Notes under the pieces: generated by a model | Database searches by the model: none | Seen by the model: the letters and a program-made list of their open reading frames with translations, nothing else | What the model was told of the DNA's origin: nothing | DNA from: Bacteroidota bacterium | GTDB lineage: Bacteria; Bacteroidota; Bacteroidia; Bacteroidales; DTGW01 | Reading direction: 5' to 3' | NCBI GenBank assembly: GCA_029550865.1 | Contig: JAKPGM010000057.1 | Span: forward strand, 25,710 to 89,709 | DNA: 64,000 nucleotides | Program-made: the position numbers and the translations under genes | In this document: in pieces, positions 19,296-28,020 of the stretch | Layout: each line of letters begins with the position of its first letter | Numbering within the stretch: position 1 is the first letter of the stretch

Positions 19296-21335
19296 TCAGA
19301 AATTAAATTTTACCCCCCCTGCCATCCATCTTCCAGGCATTTCGGCGCCCACAAAATCGGAATATTGCATATCAAAAACATTGTGAACGGATAGGTTGAT
19401 AAAAAGGTTATTCTTCAACACAGGATAATCGAGAGAGGTATTCCATACGGCATACGATTTTTTAAGATACCGGTCGATAGTAGCCACATATTGCGAGGAT
19501 TCGCGCACCCTGTAATTGCCCGTCAGGTTAAGTAATGCCTTAAATACCTTTAACGAAAGAGAGGTGCTAATCAAATGTTTGCTATGCAATAGAAGATACA
19601 ATGGCTGAGCATTTGAATTGACATCGATGTCGACATAAGAATACCCAACGGTAAACTGCGATTGAATATTAGAGGAAAAACGCAGGTGATAGTTCAGGCG
19701 GGTATCCAGGCCAAGTGTATTTACCTTGCTATTGTTAAAAGCACGCCAATAGTTGGCATCGGGTGTCAGGTTAGTTAAATCGGTAATGGTATTGGAATTA
19801 ACAGCAATGTAATCGATCTGGTTTTTGGTTTGACGGTAAAAGAGCGTAGTGGAGAACCACAGGGCTGGTAAAATTCGAATATCAGTCCCTGCCTCATAAT
19901 TCCATGCCGACTCAGCTTTAAGCTGTGGATTACCTAACCGATTGTTTGGGTTGACATGAGTTGCAAAATTATTGTAATACAATTCTGTATAATCGGGTAT
20001 TCGAAGCGCCTTACCGGCCGCCAATCGAAGGTTAACCTTTTTTGAAGCAGCATAGCTCAAGCTCAACTGAGGCAGCAAATAAAACTTGTTCCATTCGTCA
20101 TAATCAGCACGTAATGATGGGTTGATAACCACCTTCGACACTGGTTTATACGATACAAGTAAAAACAATGCACCATGCCAAAGATTATGATTACCTCTGT
20201 TGTTGCTTTCAATAGCCCGTTGATTGTATTCGGCACCCATTAATGCGGTAAACTTGTCCGAAAAGGTCAATTGGTGGGTTAAACGGGCGAGACCATATGT
20301 AGTTTTGTTGTTGGCCGTGCTACTGCTATTAAACACAAACTTGTCGTCGGTAGCCATATAACTACCTGAGAGCACGGTTTTATGTATTCCCGCCTCGTGC
20401 ACCAGTTGCAAATGATGTCGATTGCGGTTGACAGTTTCAAAAGCACTATCAAAACGTGAAGTACTATAATACCACTGCGCATTAAAATCGCGATAATCGT
20501 AACCATAGCGGTAGGCGACAGAGGTATTTGGGGAAAGCTGATAGGCCAGCGAACCCGAGTAAGTCTGATTGTTAAAAAAATTTTTTCGACCCGACAACAG
20601 TGGATTGCCATCGGATTTATTGATAAGCGCGCCCGCACTTACTGCCAGTTTGTCCCAAACTTTATAAATACCGGGGTCGGCAGATATTAAATTGTATTCA
20701 CCATACAAAATTTTACTGGTAGCATCGAATTGGTTTTGAGGAAGCTTTCGGGCAAATGTTTTAGTCACAATATTAACCACGCCCCCCATAGCATCCGGTC
20801 CAAATTCGGAGGAGGCTGGACCATAAATTACTTCGATACGATCAATTTCGGAAGTTGTTAAAGGAATGTTACTGTTGAAATGCCCAGTAACAGGGTCGTT
20901 GATTTTGTGCCCATCGATGAGCACGAGCATCTGGCTGAAATTAGCGCCACGAAGGCTGAAGTCGGCCTGGGTACCAAAAGCCCCACGCGATTGGGTTTCG
21001 ATGTTGGGTAGGTAACGTAATAGCTCATCTATACTACTTACAGGAGCCAGCTGTAACTGGGCAGCAGTAACAATTTCGACCTGACGTCCTAGCTCAGCAC
21101 TCTTTAACTCAAGCAGCGATGCCTGGACTGTTACCTCATCAATGGCTGTTACTTTACTCTGGGTAGTGTCAACTTCCTGTGCCCTTCCCTGTTTGGGCGA
21201 GGTTACCAACGAATAAGCCAATGCCAGCGTACAGATTTTAATTACCCGATGCATGCTGTTAAATACAGCAAACTTTTTATTGGTCCATTGTCTGAAATGA
21301 ACCAACCGAACCGAAAATTTTAATCTTTGTCTCAT
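19296..21335 (-). CDS. TonB-dependent outer-membrane receptor (BtuB-like), substrate unknown
   Basis: The protein has a plug domain (about residues 65-190, with SSIDELLRYLPNIETQS, FSLRGANFSQMLVLIDG and DAMGGVVNIVTK) and a barrel ending GGVKFNF. It imports a substrate across the outer membrane using TonB energy. The start at 21335 gives an arginine/lysine- and aromatic-rich extension before the hydrophobic signal core (SVRLVHFRQW, NKKFAVF). A shorter start at 21254 would begin at the signal core. The long form is kept because TonB receptors in Bacteroides-type bacteria often carry such a pre-signal extension; that is recalled, not searched. The plug resembles BtuB, but no cobalamin riboswitch precedes the gene, so the substrate is open. 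Confidence 0.88.
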   Translation of the reverse strand: MRQRLKFSVRLVHFRQWTNKKFAVFNSMHRVIKICTLALAYSLVTSPKQGRAQEVDTTQSKVTAIDEVTVQASLLELKSAELGRQVEIVTAAQLQLAPVSSIDELLRYLPNIETQSRGAFGTQADFSLRGANFSQMLVLIDGHKINDPVTGHFNSNIPLTTSEIDRIEVIYGPASSEFGPDAMGGVVNIVTKTFARKLPQNQFDATSKILYGEYNLISADPGIYKVWDKLAVSAGALINKSDGNPLLSGRKNFFNNQTYSGSLAYQLSPNTSVAYRYGYDYRDFNAQWYYSTSRFDSAFETVNRNRHHLQLVHEAGIHKTVLSGSYMATDDKFVFNSSSTANNKTTYGLARLTHQLTFSDKFTALMGAEYNQRAIESNNRGNHNLWHGALFLLVSYKPVSKVVINPSLRADYDEWNKFYLLPQLSLSYAASKKVNLRLAAGKALRIPDYTELYYNNFATHVNPNNRLGNPQLKAESAWNYEAGTDIRILPALWFSTTLFYRQTKNQIDYIAVNSNTITDLTNLTPDANYWRAFNNSKVNTLGLDTRLNYHLRFSSNIQSQFTVGYSYVDIDVNSNAQPLYLLLHSKHLISTSLSLKVFKALLNLTGNYRVRESSQYVATIDRYLKKSYAVWNTSLDYPVLKNNLFINLSVHNVFDMQYSDFVGAEMPGRWMAGGVKFNF

Positions 21336-21470
21336 AAAATTTAATTTTTAGTTAAACACCGGGCGAAACTAAAAAAAATATTTTTTTGTACAGTAAAACG
21401 TTAATTTATTAAAGACTTTTTTGTCTTAAAATTATTTGATAAACTTGCAAGTAAATTGTTTCATCTTGTT

Positions 21471-22718
21471 ATGACAAACGAAAGAACGATATGGCAAAAA
21501 CCCTGGAGCTATAAAGAAGGATTTACCATTGCAGCAGGAATACTGCTTATAGGTTTATTGCTCAATGAATTTACCACCCTTCATTTTCAGCTACCCCAAT
21601 GGCCTTGGAATATCATTTTGGGCTTAATCTATTTATCTATTTTGTTACTGGCTAAGTTTGTTTTCGGACGAACATACTTTGTTCAATGGCTTTCGTCGTT
21701 ACCAGCTGCTATCAGTGCCATTTTACTTTTTCTGCTGGTAGTATTGACCATGGGTTTAATACCCCAGCAAGAGATACATGCGGCTACACCATACCTCTTC
21801 GATTTGAACACCCTGAAAAACAGCTGGCTTTTCTTTCTTTGTCTGATATATTTACTCACTGTACTTGGCTTAACCATTTTTCGCAGAATTTATCCATTTA
21901 CAGTACGTAACATTGCTTTTACGCTGCAACATGGAGGTTTATGGATTTTGGCCTTTACTGCAGGATTGGCTTCGGCCGATGTAGAGCGTTACCAGATACC
22001 TGTTTACGAAAATCAAACGGTGGAGTATGGTTACAGTGTCCAGGGACATACCATCCAGTTCCCGTTTAAAATTCATCTGATCGATTTCTCTATCGATGAG
22101 TTCCCAGCAAAACTCGCTGTAGTGGATGCCAAAACCAATGATATCGACCAGAGCGACCGCAATAATCTGAGTCTTATCACCGAAGGGCTTACCGTTAACA
22201 TTCGACATTTTACCATAAAAGTGCTAAAATATTATCCTTCGGCACTTGAGCAAGGGGATACAACGTATGTCCCTTCAAAGGATTCCTTAAGTGGGCAGGC
22301 TGCTTTTCTGGAAATAACCGACCGCCGTAATGGAAAAGTACATACAGGGTGGATAAGCAGTGGCAGCCCATTATTCGCTGCATCGTACATTCAAATCGAC
22401 GATTATTATATTGCCATGACCATACCGCAACCCAAAAAATTCAGCTCAACAGTAAAAATACTGATGCCCGATCGTCAAGCGCAGGTGTATCGAATTGCAG
22501 TAAACCAACCTATCCGCATAGCAGGATGGAAGCTATATCAAATTGGCTACGATGAAAATATGGGCAAATACTCAAAACTGAGTGTACTGGAAGCAGTAAG
22601 GGACCCCTGGCTACCCTTCGTTTATGTGGGTATCATACTACTTATGCTGGGTACATCCTATCTATTCTGGAAGGGCAATCAAATTAATGTAAAAGAAGAA
22701 GACCATGAGTTGGCATGA
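21471..22718 (+). CDS. ResB-like cytochrome c biogenesis protein
   Basis: The protein (415 residues from the ATG at 21471; an in-frame TTG lies at 21456) has four N-terminal membrane helices up to about residue 170, a large periplasmic domain (YGYSVQGHTIQFPFKIHLIDFS onward) and one C-terminal helix (YVGIILLMLGTSYLFW). This is the ResB/CcsB layout; system II complexes of ResB and CcsA move heme to the periplasm and attach it to apocytochrome c. The C-terminal WKLYQIGYDENMG segment is typical of ResB. It overlaps the start of the CcsA-like gene by 14 bases. Confidence 0.88.
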   Translation: MTNERTIWQKPWSYKEGFTIAAGILLIGLLLNEFTTLHFQLPQWPWNIILGLIYLSILLLAKFVFGRTYFVQWLSSLPAAISAILLFLLVVLTMGLIPQQEIHAATPYLFDLNTLKNSWLFFLCLIYLLTVLGLTIFRRIYPFTVRNIAFTLQHGGLWILAFTAGLASADVERYQIPVYENQTVEYGYSVQGHTIQFPFKIHLIDFSIDEFPAKLAVVDAKTNDIDQSDRNNLSLITEGLTVNIRHFTIKVLKYYPSALEQGDTTYVPSKDSLSGQAAFLEITDRRNGKVHTGWISSGSPLFAASYIQIDDYYIAMTIPQPKKFSSTVKILMPDRQAQVYRIAVNQPIRIAGWKLYQIGYDENMGKYSKLSVLEAVRDPWLPFVYVGIILLMLGTSYLFWKGNQINVKEEDHELA

Positions 22719-23505
22719 ATATACCTATATAGCAATTTTTTGCATCATTGCCTTTGTAACTGGTAGCGCCCTGATTTTTATGCCCAAAAAACAAAAATGG
22801 GGTGATATCTTAATTTTACTAGGCATCGTAGCGATTGCGTTTTTCATTGTTTCGTTCTGGGTGTTTCTTACACGTCCGCCACTGAGAACATTAGGCGAGA
22901 CGCGGCTATGGTACACTTTTTTTATCTCACTGGCCGGCTTCATTACCTATAAACGGTGGAAGCAAAGATGGATTGCTGCCTATAGTAATGCATTTGCTAT
23001 TTTATTTATCCTGCTTAATTTACTCAATCCCGAATCGCACGACAAAACATTGATGCCAGCCTTACAAAGTCCGTTCTTTCCACCCCATGTAATTGTCTAC
23101 CTGCTTGGTTATTCCATCTCAGGAGCATCGTCGCTGGTAGCCATTCGCGGATTAGTATTGCATCTGCGCAAAGCTGATGAAGAAAAACTAAAAAACCTGC
23201 TTCCCCTGGCCGATACTTTAGTTTACACAGGATTTTCTTTTTTAACTTTTGGCTTATTATTAGGAGCACTCTGGGCAAAAGAAGCCTGGGGGCATTACTG
23301 GACATGGGATCCTAAGGAAACGTGGGCACTCATTACCTGGCTGGCCTACCTGCTTTACATACACGTTAGACAACACAAAACTCAGAATTATAAGCTTGCT
23401 TACCAAATCCTTGCGGTATCATTTATTTTATTGCTTGTAGCATGGTTTGGTGTAAATTATTTACCGGCTGCCCAAAGTAGTGTACACGTATATTCACGTC
23501 AATAA
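22705..23505 (+). CDS. ccsA: CcsA/ResC-type cytochrome c assembly protein
   Basis: The 266-residue protein is almost all membrane helix. It carries the heme-binding WWD-type motif WGHYWTWDPKETWALITW (about residues 195-212) that defines CcsA/CcmC/CcmF proteins. With the overlapping ResB-like gene it forms the two-part system II cytochrome c synthase. A cytochrome c target is not encoded nearby. Confidence 0.92.
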   Translation: MSWHEYTYIAIFCIIAFVTGSALIFMPKKQKWGDILILLGIVAIAFFIVSFWVFLTRPPLRTLGETRLWYTFFISLAGFITYKRWKQRWIAAYSNAFAILFILLNLLNPESHDKTLMPALQSPFFPPHVIVYLLGYSISGASSLVAIRGLVLHLRKADEEKLKNLLPLADTLVYTGFSFLTFGLLLGALWAKEAWGHYWTWDPKETWALITWLAYLLYIHVRQHKTQNYKLAYQILAVSFILLLVAWFGVNYLPAAQSSVHVYSRQ

Positions 23506-23551
23506 ACAATTGATTATCAGCCACCTGAATCTTTTTATAGACCAGTGGCAA

Positions 23552-23580
23552 TTTGTTTATTTAAAAAACATTACATTTGC
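23552..23580 (+). promoter_or_regulatory. promoter upstream of the metK riboswitch
   Basis: TACATTTGC at 23572-23580 is a perfect Bacteroidota -7 element. TTTG at 23552-23555 could be the -33 element, though the 16-base gap is shorter than usual. The predicted start of transcription is within a few bases of the riboswitch P1 stem, which fits an aptamer at the extreme 5' end. Confidence 0.6.
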
Positions 23581-23589
23581 AAAACAAAA

Positions 23590-23645
23590 GTGGAAAGATT
23601 TGTGTCTGATTGCAACCACGGTAAAAAATGCTAAAATGACAGCGA
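23590..23645 (+). ncRNA. SAM-II-type S-adenosylmethionine riboswitch aptamer
   Basis: The stretch follows the SAM-II layout. The P1 5' strand GTGG (23590-23593) is followed by GATTT in the loop, then ATTGCAA, the P1 3' strand CCAC (23616-23619), then GGTAAA and GCTAAAA (23630-23636). The conserved blocks GAUUU, UUGCA, UAAA and GCUAAA occur in the family order with similar spacing. A pseudoknot TGTC (23603-23606) with GACA (23638-23641) fits P2. The gene behind it makes SAM, as expected for a SAM sensor. Matching is by eye from memory of the family. Confidence 0.78.
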
Positions 23646-23659
23646 AGCTGCATTTTTTT
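23636..23659 (+). terminator. terminator-like hairpin in the metK leader (possible expression platform)
   Basis: ATG-A-CAGC pairs with GCTGCAT across a GAA loop (7 bp with one bulged A) and runs straight into seven T (23653-23659). It uses bases 23638-23641, which are also needed for the riboswitch pseudoknot, so the two structures exclude each other. Confidence 0.55.
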
Positions 23660-23727
23660 ATCCACTGTAATCAAACCATTTACCCCTTTCCCTGTTTTTT
23701 AAGTTTAAAAATCTAAAATTTGGAGTT

Positions 23728-25047
23728 ATGGGATATTTATTTACGTCGGAATCGGTTTCGGAGGGGCATCCCGACAAAGTAGCCGATCAGATTTCAGATG
23801 CATTGCTCGATGAATTTCTTCGTGCTGATCCTAATTCGAAAGTAGCCTGTGAAACCCTGTGTACTACGGGTTTGGTTGTTCTCAGTGGAGAAGTCAAAAC
23901 AGAAGCTTATGTTGATGTACAGCAAGTTACCCGTAGGGTCATCGAACGCATTGGGTATAACAAGGGCGAATACATGTTCGAGAGTAACTCTTGCGGAATA
24001 ATTTCGAGTATACACGAGCAAAGCCCCGATATTCGAATGGGGGTAGTTCGCACCACCGAGGAAGAGCAGGGGGCAGGCGACCAGGGAATGATGTTTGGTT
24101 ACGCTACTAACGAAACAGAAAATTACATGCCGTTGCCCATTGAATTAGCCCATCGGTTGCTTCGAGAGCTATCGAAGATACGTCGAGAAGGAAAGGAAAT
24201 GACTTATCTTCGTCCCGATGCTAAATCACAGGTTACCATTGAATACGACGACAACAATAAACCCCTTCGAGTACATACGATAGTAATCTCCACCCAGCAC
24301 GATGAGTTTGTCCTTCCCGATTCAGATTTACCCGATGCACGTCATGCGGCTGAAAAAAAGATGCAGCAAACCATTAAGGAAGACATTCAGAAAATTTTGA
24401 TACCCCGTGTGGTAAGTCAACTATCACCAAGGCTACAAAAGCTATTCGATACCAACTATATACTGCATGTAAATCCAACGGGCAAATTTGTCATTGGTGG
24501 ACCACATGGTGATACTGGACTTACAGGGCGCAAGATTATAGTCGATACCTATGGAGGCAAAGGTGCTCATGGGGGAGGTGCTTTTTCCGGAAAAGACTCA
24601 TCAAAGGTCGACCGTTCGGCCGCCTACGCAGCACGTCATATTGCTAAAAATATGGTTGCTGCAGGTATTGCCGACGAAGTACTTATTCAGCTCGCGTATG
24701 CTATTGGTATTGCACAACCGGTAAGTTTGTTCGTTAATACCTATGGAACCGCAAAAGTTAAACTTACCGATGCGCAAATTGCCGAAAAAATTTCCAAAAT
24801 CTTCGACAACCGTCCTTACGCTATTGTCAAACGTTTTGGACTGAAAAATCCTATCTTCCTCGAAACAGCCGCATACGGACACTTTGGTCGTGAGTGTTTC
24901 GAAGATGAGGTCGAAGTTTTCTACAAGGACAACGAAACCTACACTATTCAGCAAAACGGCCACGAACGTATTTTTAAGAAGGTTAAATTTTTCGGTTGGG
25001 AAGAACTAAATTACGTCGATATTCTTAGAAAAGAATTTGGTTTATAA
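23728..25047 (+). CDS. metK: S-adenosylmethionine synthase
   Basis: MetK makes S-adenosylmethionine from methionine and ATP. The N-terminal signature [15 protein letters not shown] begins at residue 12, with the methionine loop and the glycine-rich [21 protein letters not shown] block and the [10 protein letters not shown]-loop further on. The 439 residues make it longer than the E. coli enzyme, with an insert before the central domain, as usual in Bacteroidota. The leader of about 140 bases holds the SAM-II-like riboswitch, implying feedback by the product. A strong terminator follows. Confidence 0.97.
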   Translation: MGYLFTSESVSEGHPDKVADQISDALLDEFLRADPNSKVACETLCTTGLVVLSGEVKTEAYVDVQQVTRRVIERIGYNKGEYMFESNSCGIISSIHEQSPDIRMGVVRTTEEEQGAGDQGMMFGYATNETENYMPLPIELAHRLLRELSKIRREGKEMTYLRPDAKSQVTIEYDDNNKPLRVHTIVISTQHDEFVLPDSDLPDARHAAEKKMQQTIKEDIQKILIPRVVSQLSPRLQKLFDTNYILHVNPTGKFVIGGPHGDTGLTGRKIIVDTYGGKGAHGGGAFSGKDSSKVDRSAAYAARHIAKNMVAAGIADEVLIQLAYAIGIAQPVSLFVNTYGTAKVKLTDAQIAEKISKIFDNRPYAIVKRFGLKNPIFLETAAYGHFGRECFEDEVEVFYKDNETYTIQQNGHERIFKKVKFFGWEELNYVDILRKEFGL

Positions 25048-25056
25048 ACATGAATG

Positions 25057-25088
25057 ACCGGTTGGAAAGAATGCCAACCGGTTTTTTT
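25057..25088 (+). terminator. intrinsic terminator of metK
   Basis: ACCGGTTGG pairs perfectly with CCAACCGGT (9 bp, loop of 8), followed by seven T. Confidence 0.92.
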
Positions 25089-25107
25089 ATCTTATTTTTA
25101 TATCCAG

Positions 25108-25168
25108 AAACATTCAAAAATGTTTTCATTGTTTAAATTACTGCCAGAATTTACATTCAGTGTAAATT
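25108..25168 (+). promoter_or_regulatory. two palindromes upstream of the aminotransferase gene (possible operators)
   Basis: AAACATT/AATGTTT with a 4-base spacer lies at 25108-25125. AATTTACA/TGTAAATT, a perfect 8-bp inverted repeat with a 5-base spacer, lies at 25148-25168, ending 15 bases before the start codon. Neither is followed by a T tract, so operator sites are more likely than terminators. No regulator is identified. Confidence 0.4.
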
Positions 25169-25186
25169 AAAAAATATCTTCGGATG
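25164..25186 (+). repeat. possible remnant of the ATG end of the 139-bp repeat
   Basis: These bases, including the aminotransferase start codon, match the ATG end of the copy at 35579-35717 closely; TATCTTCGGATG is identical in both. Upstream similarity fades, so this is either a short remnant or chance in A/T-rich DNA. Confidence 0.3.
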
Positions 25187-26302
25187 AGACCCATTGTAAT
25201 GGTCGATTTACATAGTCAGTATATGGCCATCAAGAACGATATAGATGCGGCCATTCAAAGGGTAATAGATTCAACACAGTTTATCAAAGGGCAAGAAGTG
25301 GAAGCTTTTGAACAAGAACTTGCCGATTACTTGAATATCCCCCATGTAATTTCATGCGCTAATGGTACCGATGCTTTGATGATCTCATTACGTGCGCTAG
25401 GAATACAACCGGGGGATGAAGTCATTGTACCAACCTTTACCTTTATAGCATCGGCCGAAGTTATTACGTTACTTGGCGCAGTTCCTGTATTTGCCGATAT
25501 TGATCCCGATACTTTCAACATCGACACACGTCAGGTGGAATCGCTAATCACTCCGCGTACCCGAGCTATTATGCCTGTGCATCTGTTTGGTTTATGCGCA
25601 GATATGGAAAAAATTATGCACCTAGCCCAAAAACATAATCTTTACGTAATCGAAGACGTTGCTCAGGCTTTGGGGGCTACCTGCAACTATAACGGAAAGG
25701 CTTGTAAAGCAGGTACTATTGGACACATAGCGGCCACCTCTTTTTTCCCATCTAAAAACTTGGGCTGTTTTGGCGATGGAGGCGCTATTTTTACCCGAGA
25801 TGCCACATTGGCCTATAAGGCACGTTTAATTGCAAATCATGGAGCTGAAAAAAAATATTATCATTTAATGCCAGGCGTAAATTCCCGCCTCGATGCCTTA
25901 CAGGCAGCCATTCTAAGAGTAAAACTCCCGCATCTCGACGAGTACATTAGTAAACGCCAAGCAGCTGCCATGCAATACCATAAATTGCTTGCAGAAGTAA
26001 AATCGATTCAATTGCCCGTGTCAACACCTTCTCACACCTTCAACCAGTATACCCTCATTGTTAAAAACGGACAACGCAATACACTCCAGCATTACCTACA
26101 AGAGAAAAAAATACCAACCGCTATATACTACCCTGTTCCGTTGCACCTTCAACCTGCTTTTTCATATCTCAAATATTCGGAAGGTTCCTTCCCTGTAGCC
26201 GAGCGTTTGTCTCACCAGGTAATATCTCTACCCATGCATACCGAACTGGATGAAGAACAAATCGGGTATATTGCAAAAAGTGTCAGAGATTTTCTGTTTT
26301 AA
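25184..26302 (+). CDS. DegT/DnrJ/EryC1/StrS family sugar aminotransferase
   Basis: The 372-residue PLP enzyme starts PIVMVDLHSQY, has the substrate/PLP segment CANGTDALMISLRALGI, the Asp of EDVAQALGA that contacts the pyridine nitrogen, and the Schiff-base Lys191 in SFFPSKNLGCFGDGG. Members transaminate keto-sugar nucleotides for surface polysaccharide, most often a 3-oxo or 4-keto UDP- or dTDP-sugar. The sequence is WlbC/WbpE-like, but the exact sugar cannot be set from sequence alone. It stands alone after metK; the polysaccharide operon at 45763-51291 might use its product. Confidence 0.9.
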   Translation: MRPIVMVDLHSQYMAIKNDIDAAIQRVIDSTQFIKGQEVEAFEQELADYLNIPHVISCANGTDALMISLRALGIQPGDEVIVPTFTFIASAEVITLLGAVPVFADIDPDTFNIDTRQVESLITPRTRAIMPVHLFGLCADMEKIMHLAQKHNLYVIEDVAQALGATCNYNGKACKAGTIGHIAATSFFPSKNLGCFGDGGAIFTRDATLAYKARLIANHGAEKKYYHLMPGVNSRLDALQAAILRVKLPHLDEYISKRQAAAMQYHKLLAEVKSIQLPVSTPSHTFNQYTLIVKNGQRNTLQHYLQEKKIPTAIYYPVPLHLQPAFSYLKYSEGSFPVAERLSHQVISLPMHTELDEEQIGYIAKSVRDFLF

Positions 26303-26394
26303 TTGCGCTGATTTAACAACAAAGCAATTGTAAGCAATAACAAGGAATCGCTACCACCTTAAAATATGGGATCCGTATAACTTGCTGGAATAAA

Positions 26395-26422
26395 AAAAAG
26401 GAGAGGGTGTCCTCTCCTTTTT
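26395..26422. terminator. bidirectional terminator between the aminotransferase and susD-like genes
   Basis: AAAAAGGAGAGG pairs perfectly with CCTCTCCTTTTT (12 bp, loop GTGT). T runs follow on both strands (five T on plus, eight on minus), so it can end transcription from either convergent gene. Confidence 0.88.
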
Positions 26423-26444
26423 AATTTTTATTTTAATAAGAGTA

Positions 26445-28001
26445 TTAATATCCAGGATTTTGCTTCAGATTGGGGTCAACAGCAAGCTGGTTCAATGGGA
26501 AAGGCCACAAACCTTTTCGATCGACTCTAAAGCCAGGAATTTCTGTAGCAGCAGTACCCCAACGAATTAAGTCCCAATATCTTACCGATTCCAGCGCCAA
26601 CTCCATTTGTTTTTCTTTTACGATGTCATTCCAGAGCTGTTCACCGGAGGAATTTTTAGCAGGTAATTTTACACGTGCACGAATTTGATTCATGTAATCA
26701 CGAGCTTTTGCCTCATTTCCTAAACGATATTCGGCTTCTGCTAAAAGTAACAGAACTTCAGCATAGCGCATAATGATTTCGTTCTGAGCGTACATTTGGG
26801 CATTTATGGGATGTTCGTCCTGGCGATATTTTCCATTCCAGTATCCCGTACCATCATAAGGATCGGAATAGGTAGCTCCTGCCGTTTTCAACGACTTATG
26901 GAGTTTTCCTTGAGTTTCCCAACTCTTAGCAACATCAGGCCAATCTTCTGCCACAACAGTTACATCGAGGCGGATTGAGTCATTTTCGCTAATAAAAGCA
27001 TCGACTAACTTTTTAGTCGGACGACAGAAGCCCCAGCCACCATCAAGGCCTGGATAGTTCGTAAGGTCACGTATACCCATCAATTGCATGTCGAGATTAC
27101 CGCGAGGAACCCCACTCCAACCCCATCCAAATTCATCGGTATAGTATGCTTCGAAAATATTTTCTGGGTTACCATCTTTCATCTCATTCGTGCTTGACCA
27201 CAAGCTACGAAAATCGCTTACTAACTGATACTCACCAGAATTAACTACAGCATCCAGCTGAGCTTTAGCTTCAGCCCACTTATTGGCACCCAGCATAGTG
27301 GAATGATAAACATAAACTTTCCCAAGTAAGGCCCGTGCAGTATTCTTAGTAGCGCGCGTAATAAGTAGGTCATCAGGAGTTAAATCAGCCTTACTTGCAG
27401 GAAGATCGTTGATAGCCTCAAGAAGGTCTTTTTCTATTTGTGCATATACAGTATCCCTTGGCACTTGTGGCAGATCCCCCGGAGCGGTAGAAGACAGCGG
27501 CAAAGGAATATCACCATACAAATTCACAAGATAAAAATAGTAAAATGCTCTGAGGAATTTTGCCTCGGCCCGGCAACGTAAAACGGTATCCTTGTCTCTT
27601 TCGGGATATGAATCAAGAAACTTGTTACACTTTGCCACACCACCATAGAACCTTGAAAACAAGGCAATAGTGCCCTGATTGTTAGGATCAAGAGTAAACT
27701 TTTCAGCAGCCTCGTATTCAGGACGGTCGCCTGCCGAAGCACCACCAGAGACAGCATCATCAGAAGCTACATTAAGCGTTACATAGGTAGAGTAACCCCA
27801 TCCATTATTATAACACATATTGACATAACTATACAATCCGATCGCTTCCCCATTGACCATAGCATAATCCATTGGAGCATTCGGATCGGGATCGCCCACA
27901 TACCTACCCAAAGCAGGTACATCCAAGATATCTTCCGAGCACGAACCTAATATCAGCATGCCCGAAATAATGGCAACTATTGAAAACTTATATTTTTTCA
28001 T
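26445..28001 (-). CDS. RagB/SusD family nutrient-binding outer-membrane lipoprotein
   Basis: The 518-residue protein has a lipoprotein signal with lipobox LGSC (Cys at about residue 21) followed by acidic residues that favour surface export. The body has SusD features: TPR-like helices, RAEAKFLRAFYYFYLVNLYGDIPL, RYAEVLLLLAEAEYRLGN and the C-terminal VRYWDLIRWG with KQNPGY at the end. It should cap the SusC-like transporter encoded just upstream (19-base gap) and bind its ligand. No glycoside hydrolase or sulfatase of a typical utilisation locus flanks the pair, so the ligand is unknown. Confidence 0.95.
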   Translation of the reverse strand: MKKYKFSIVAIISGMLILGSCSEDILDVPALGRYVGDPDPNAPMDYAMVNGEAIGLYSYVNMCYNNGWGYSTYVTLNVASDDAVSGGASAGDRPEYEAAEKFTLDPNNQGTIALFSRFYGGVAKCNKFLDSYPERDKDTVLRCRAEAKFLRAFYYFYLVNLYGDIPLPLSSTAPGDLPQVPRDTVYAQIEKDLLEAINDLPASKADLTPDDLLITRATKNTARALLGKVYVYHSTMLGANKWAEAKAQLDAVVNSGEYQLVSDFRSLWSSTNEMKDGNPENIFEAYYTDEFGWGWSGVPRGNLDMQLMGIRDLTNYPGLDGGWGFCRPTKKLVDAFISENDSIRLDVTVVAEDWPDVAKSWETQGKLHKSLKTAGATYSDPYDGTGYWNGKYRQDEHPINAQMYAQNEIIMRYAEVLLLLAEAEYRLGNEAKARDYMNQIRARVKLPAKNSSGEQLWNDIVKEKQMELALESVRYWDLIRWGTAATEIPGFRVDRKGLWPFPLNQLAVDPNLKQNPGY

Positions 28002-28020
28002 AGATTCTTCTTTTTAATGG

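Noticed and set aside
21336..21455. Cobalamin riboswitch before the BtuB-like receptor
   Set aside because: Only 120 bases are available and no B12-box-like sequence is seen.
23480..23716. Open frame across the metK leader
   Set aside because: It overlaps the ccsA end and the riboswitch; the RNA structure explains the conservation better.
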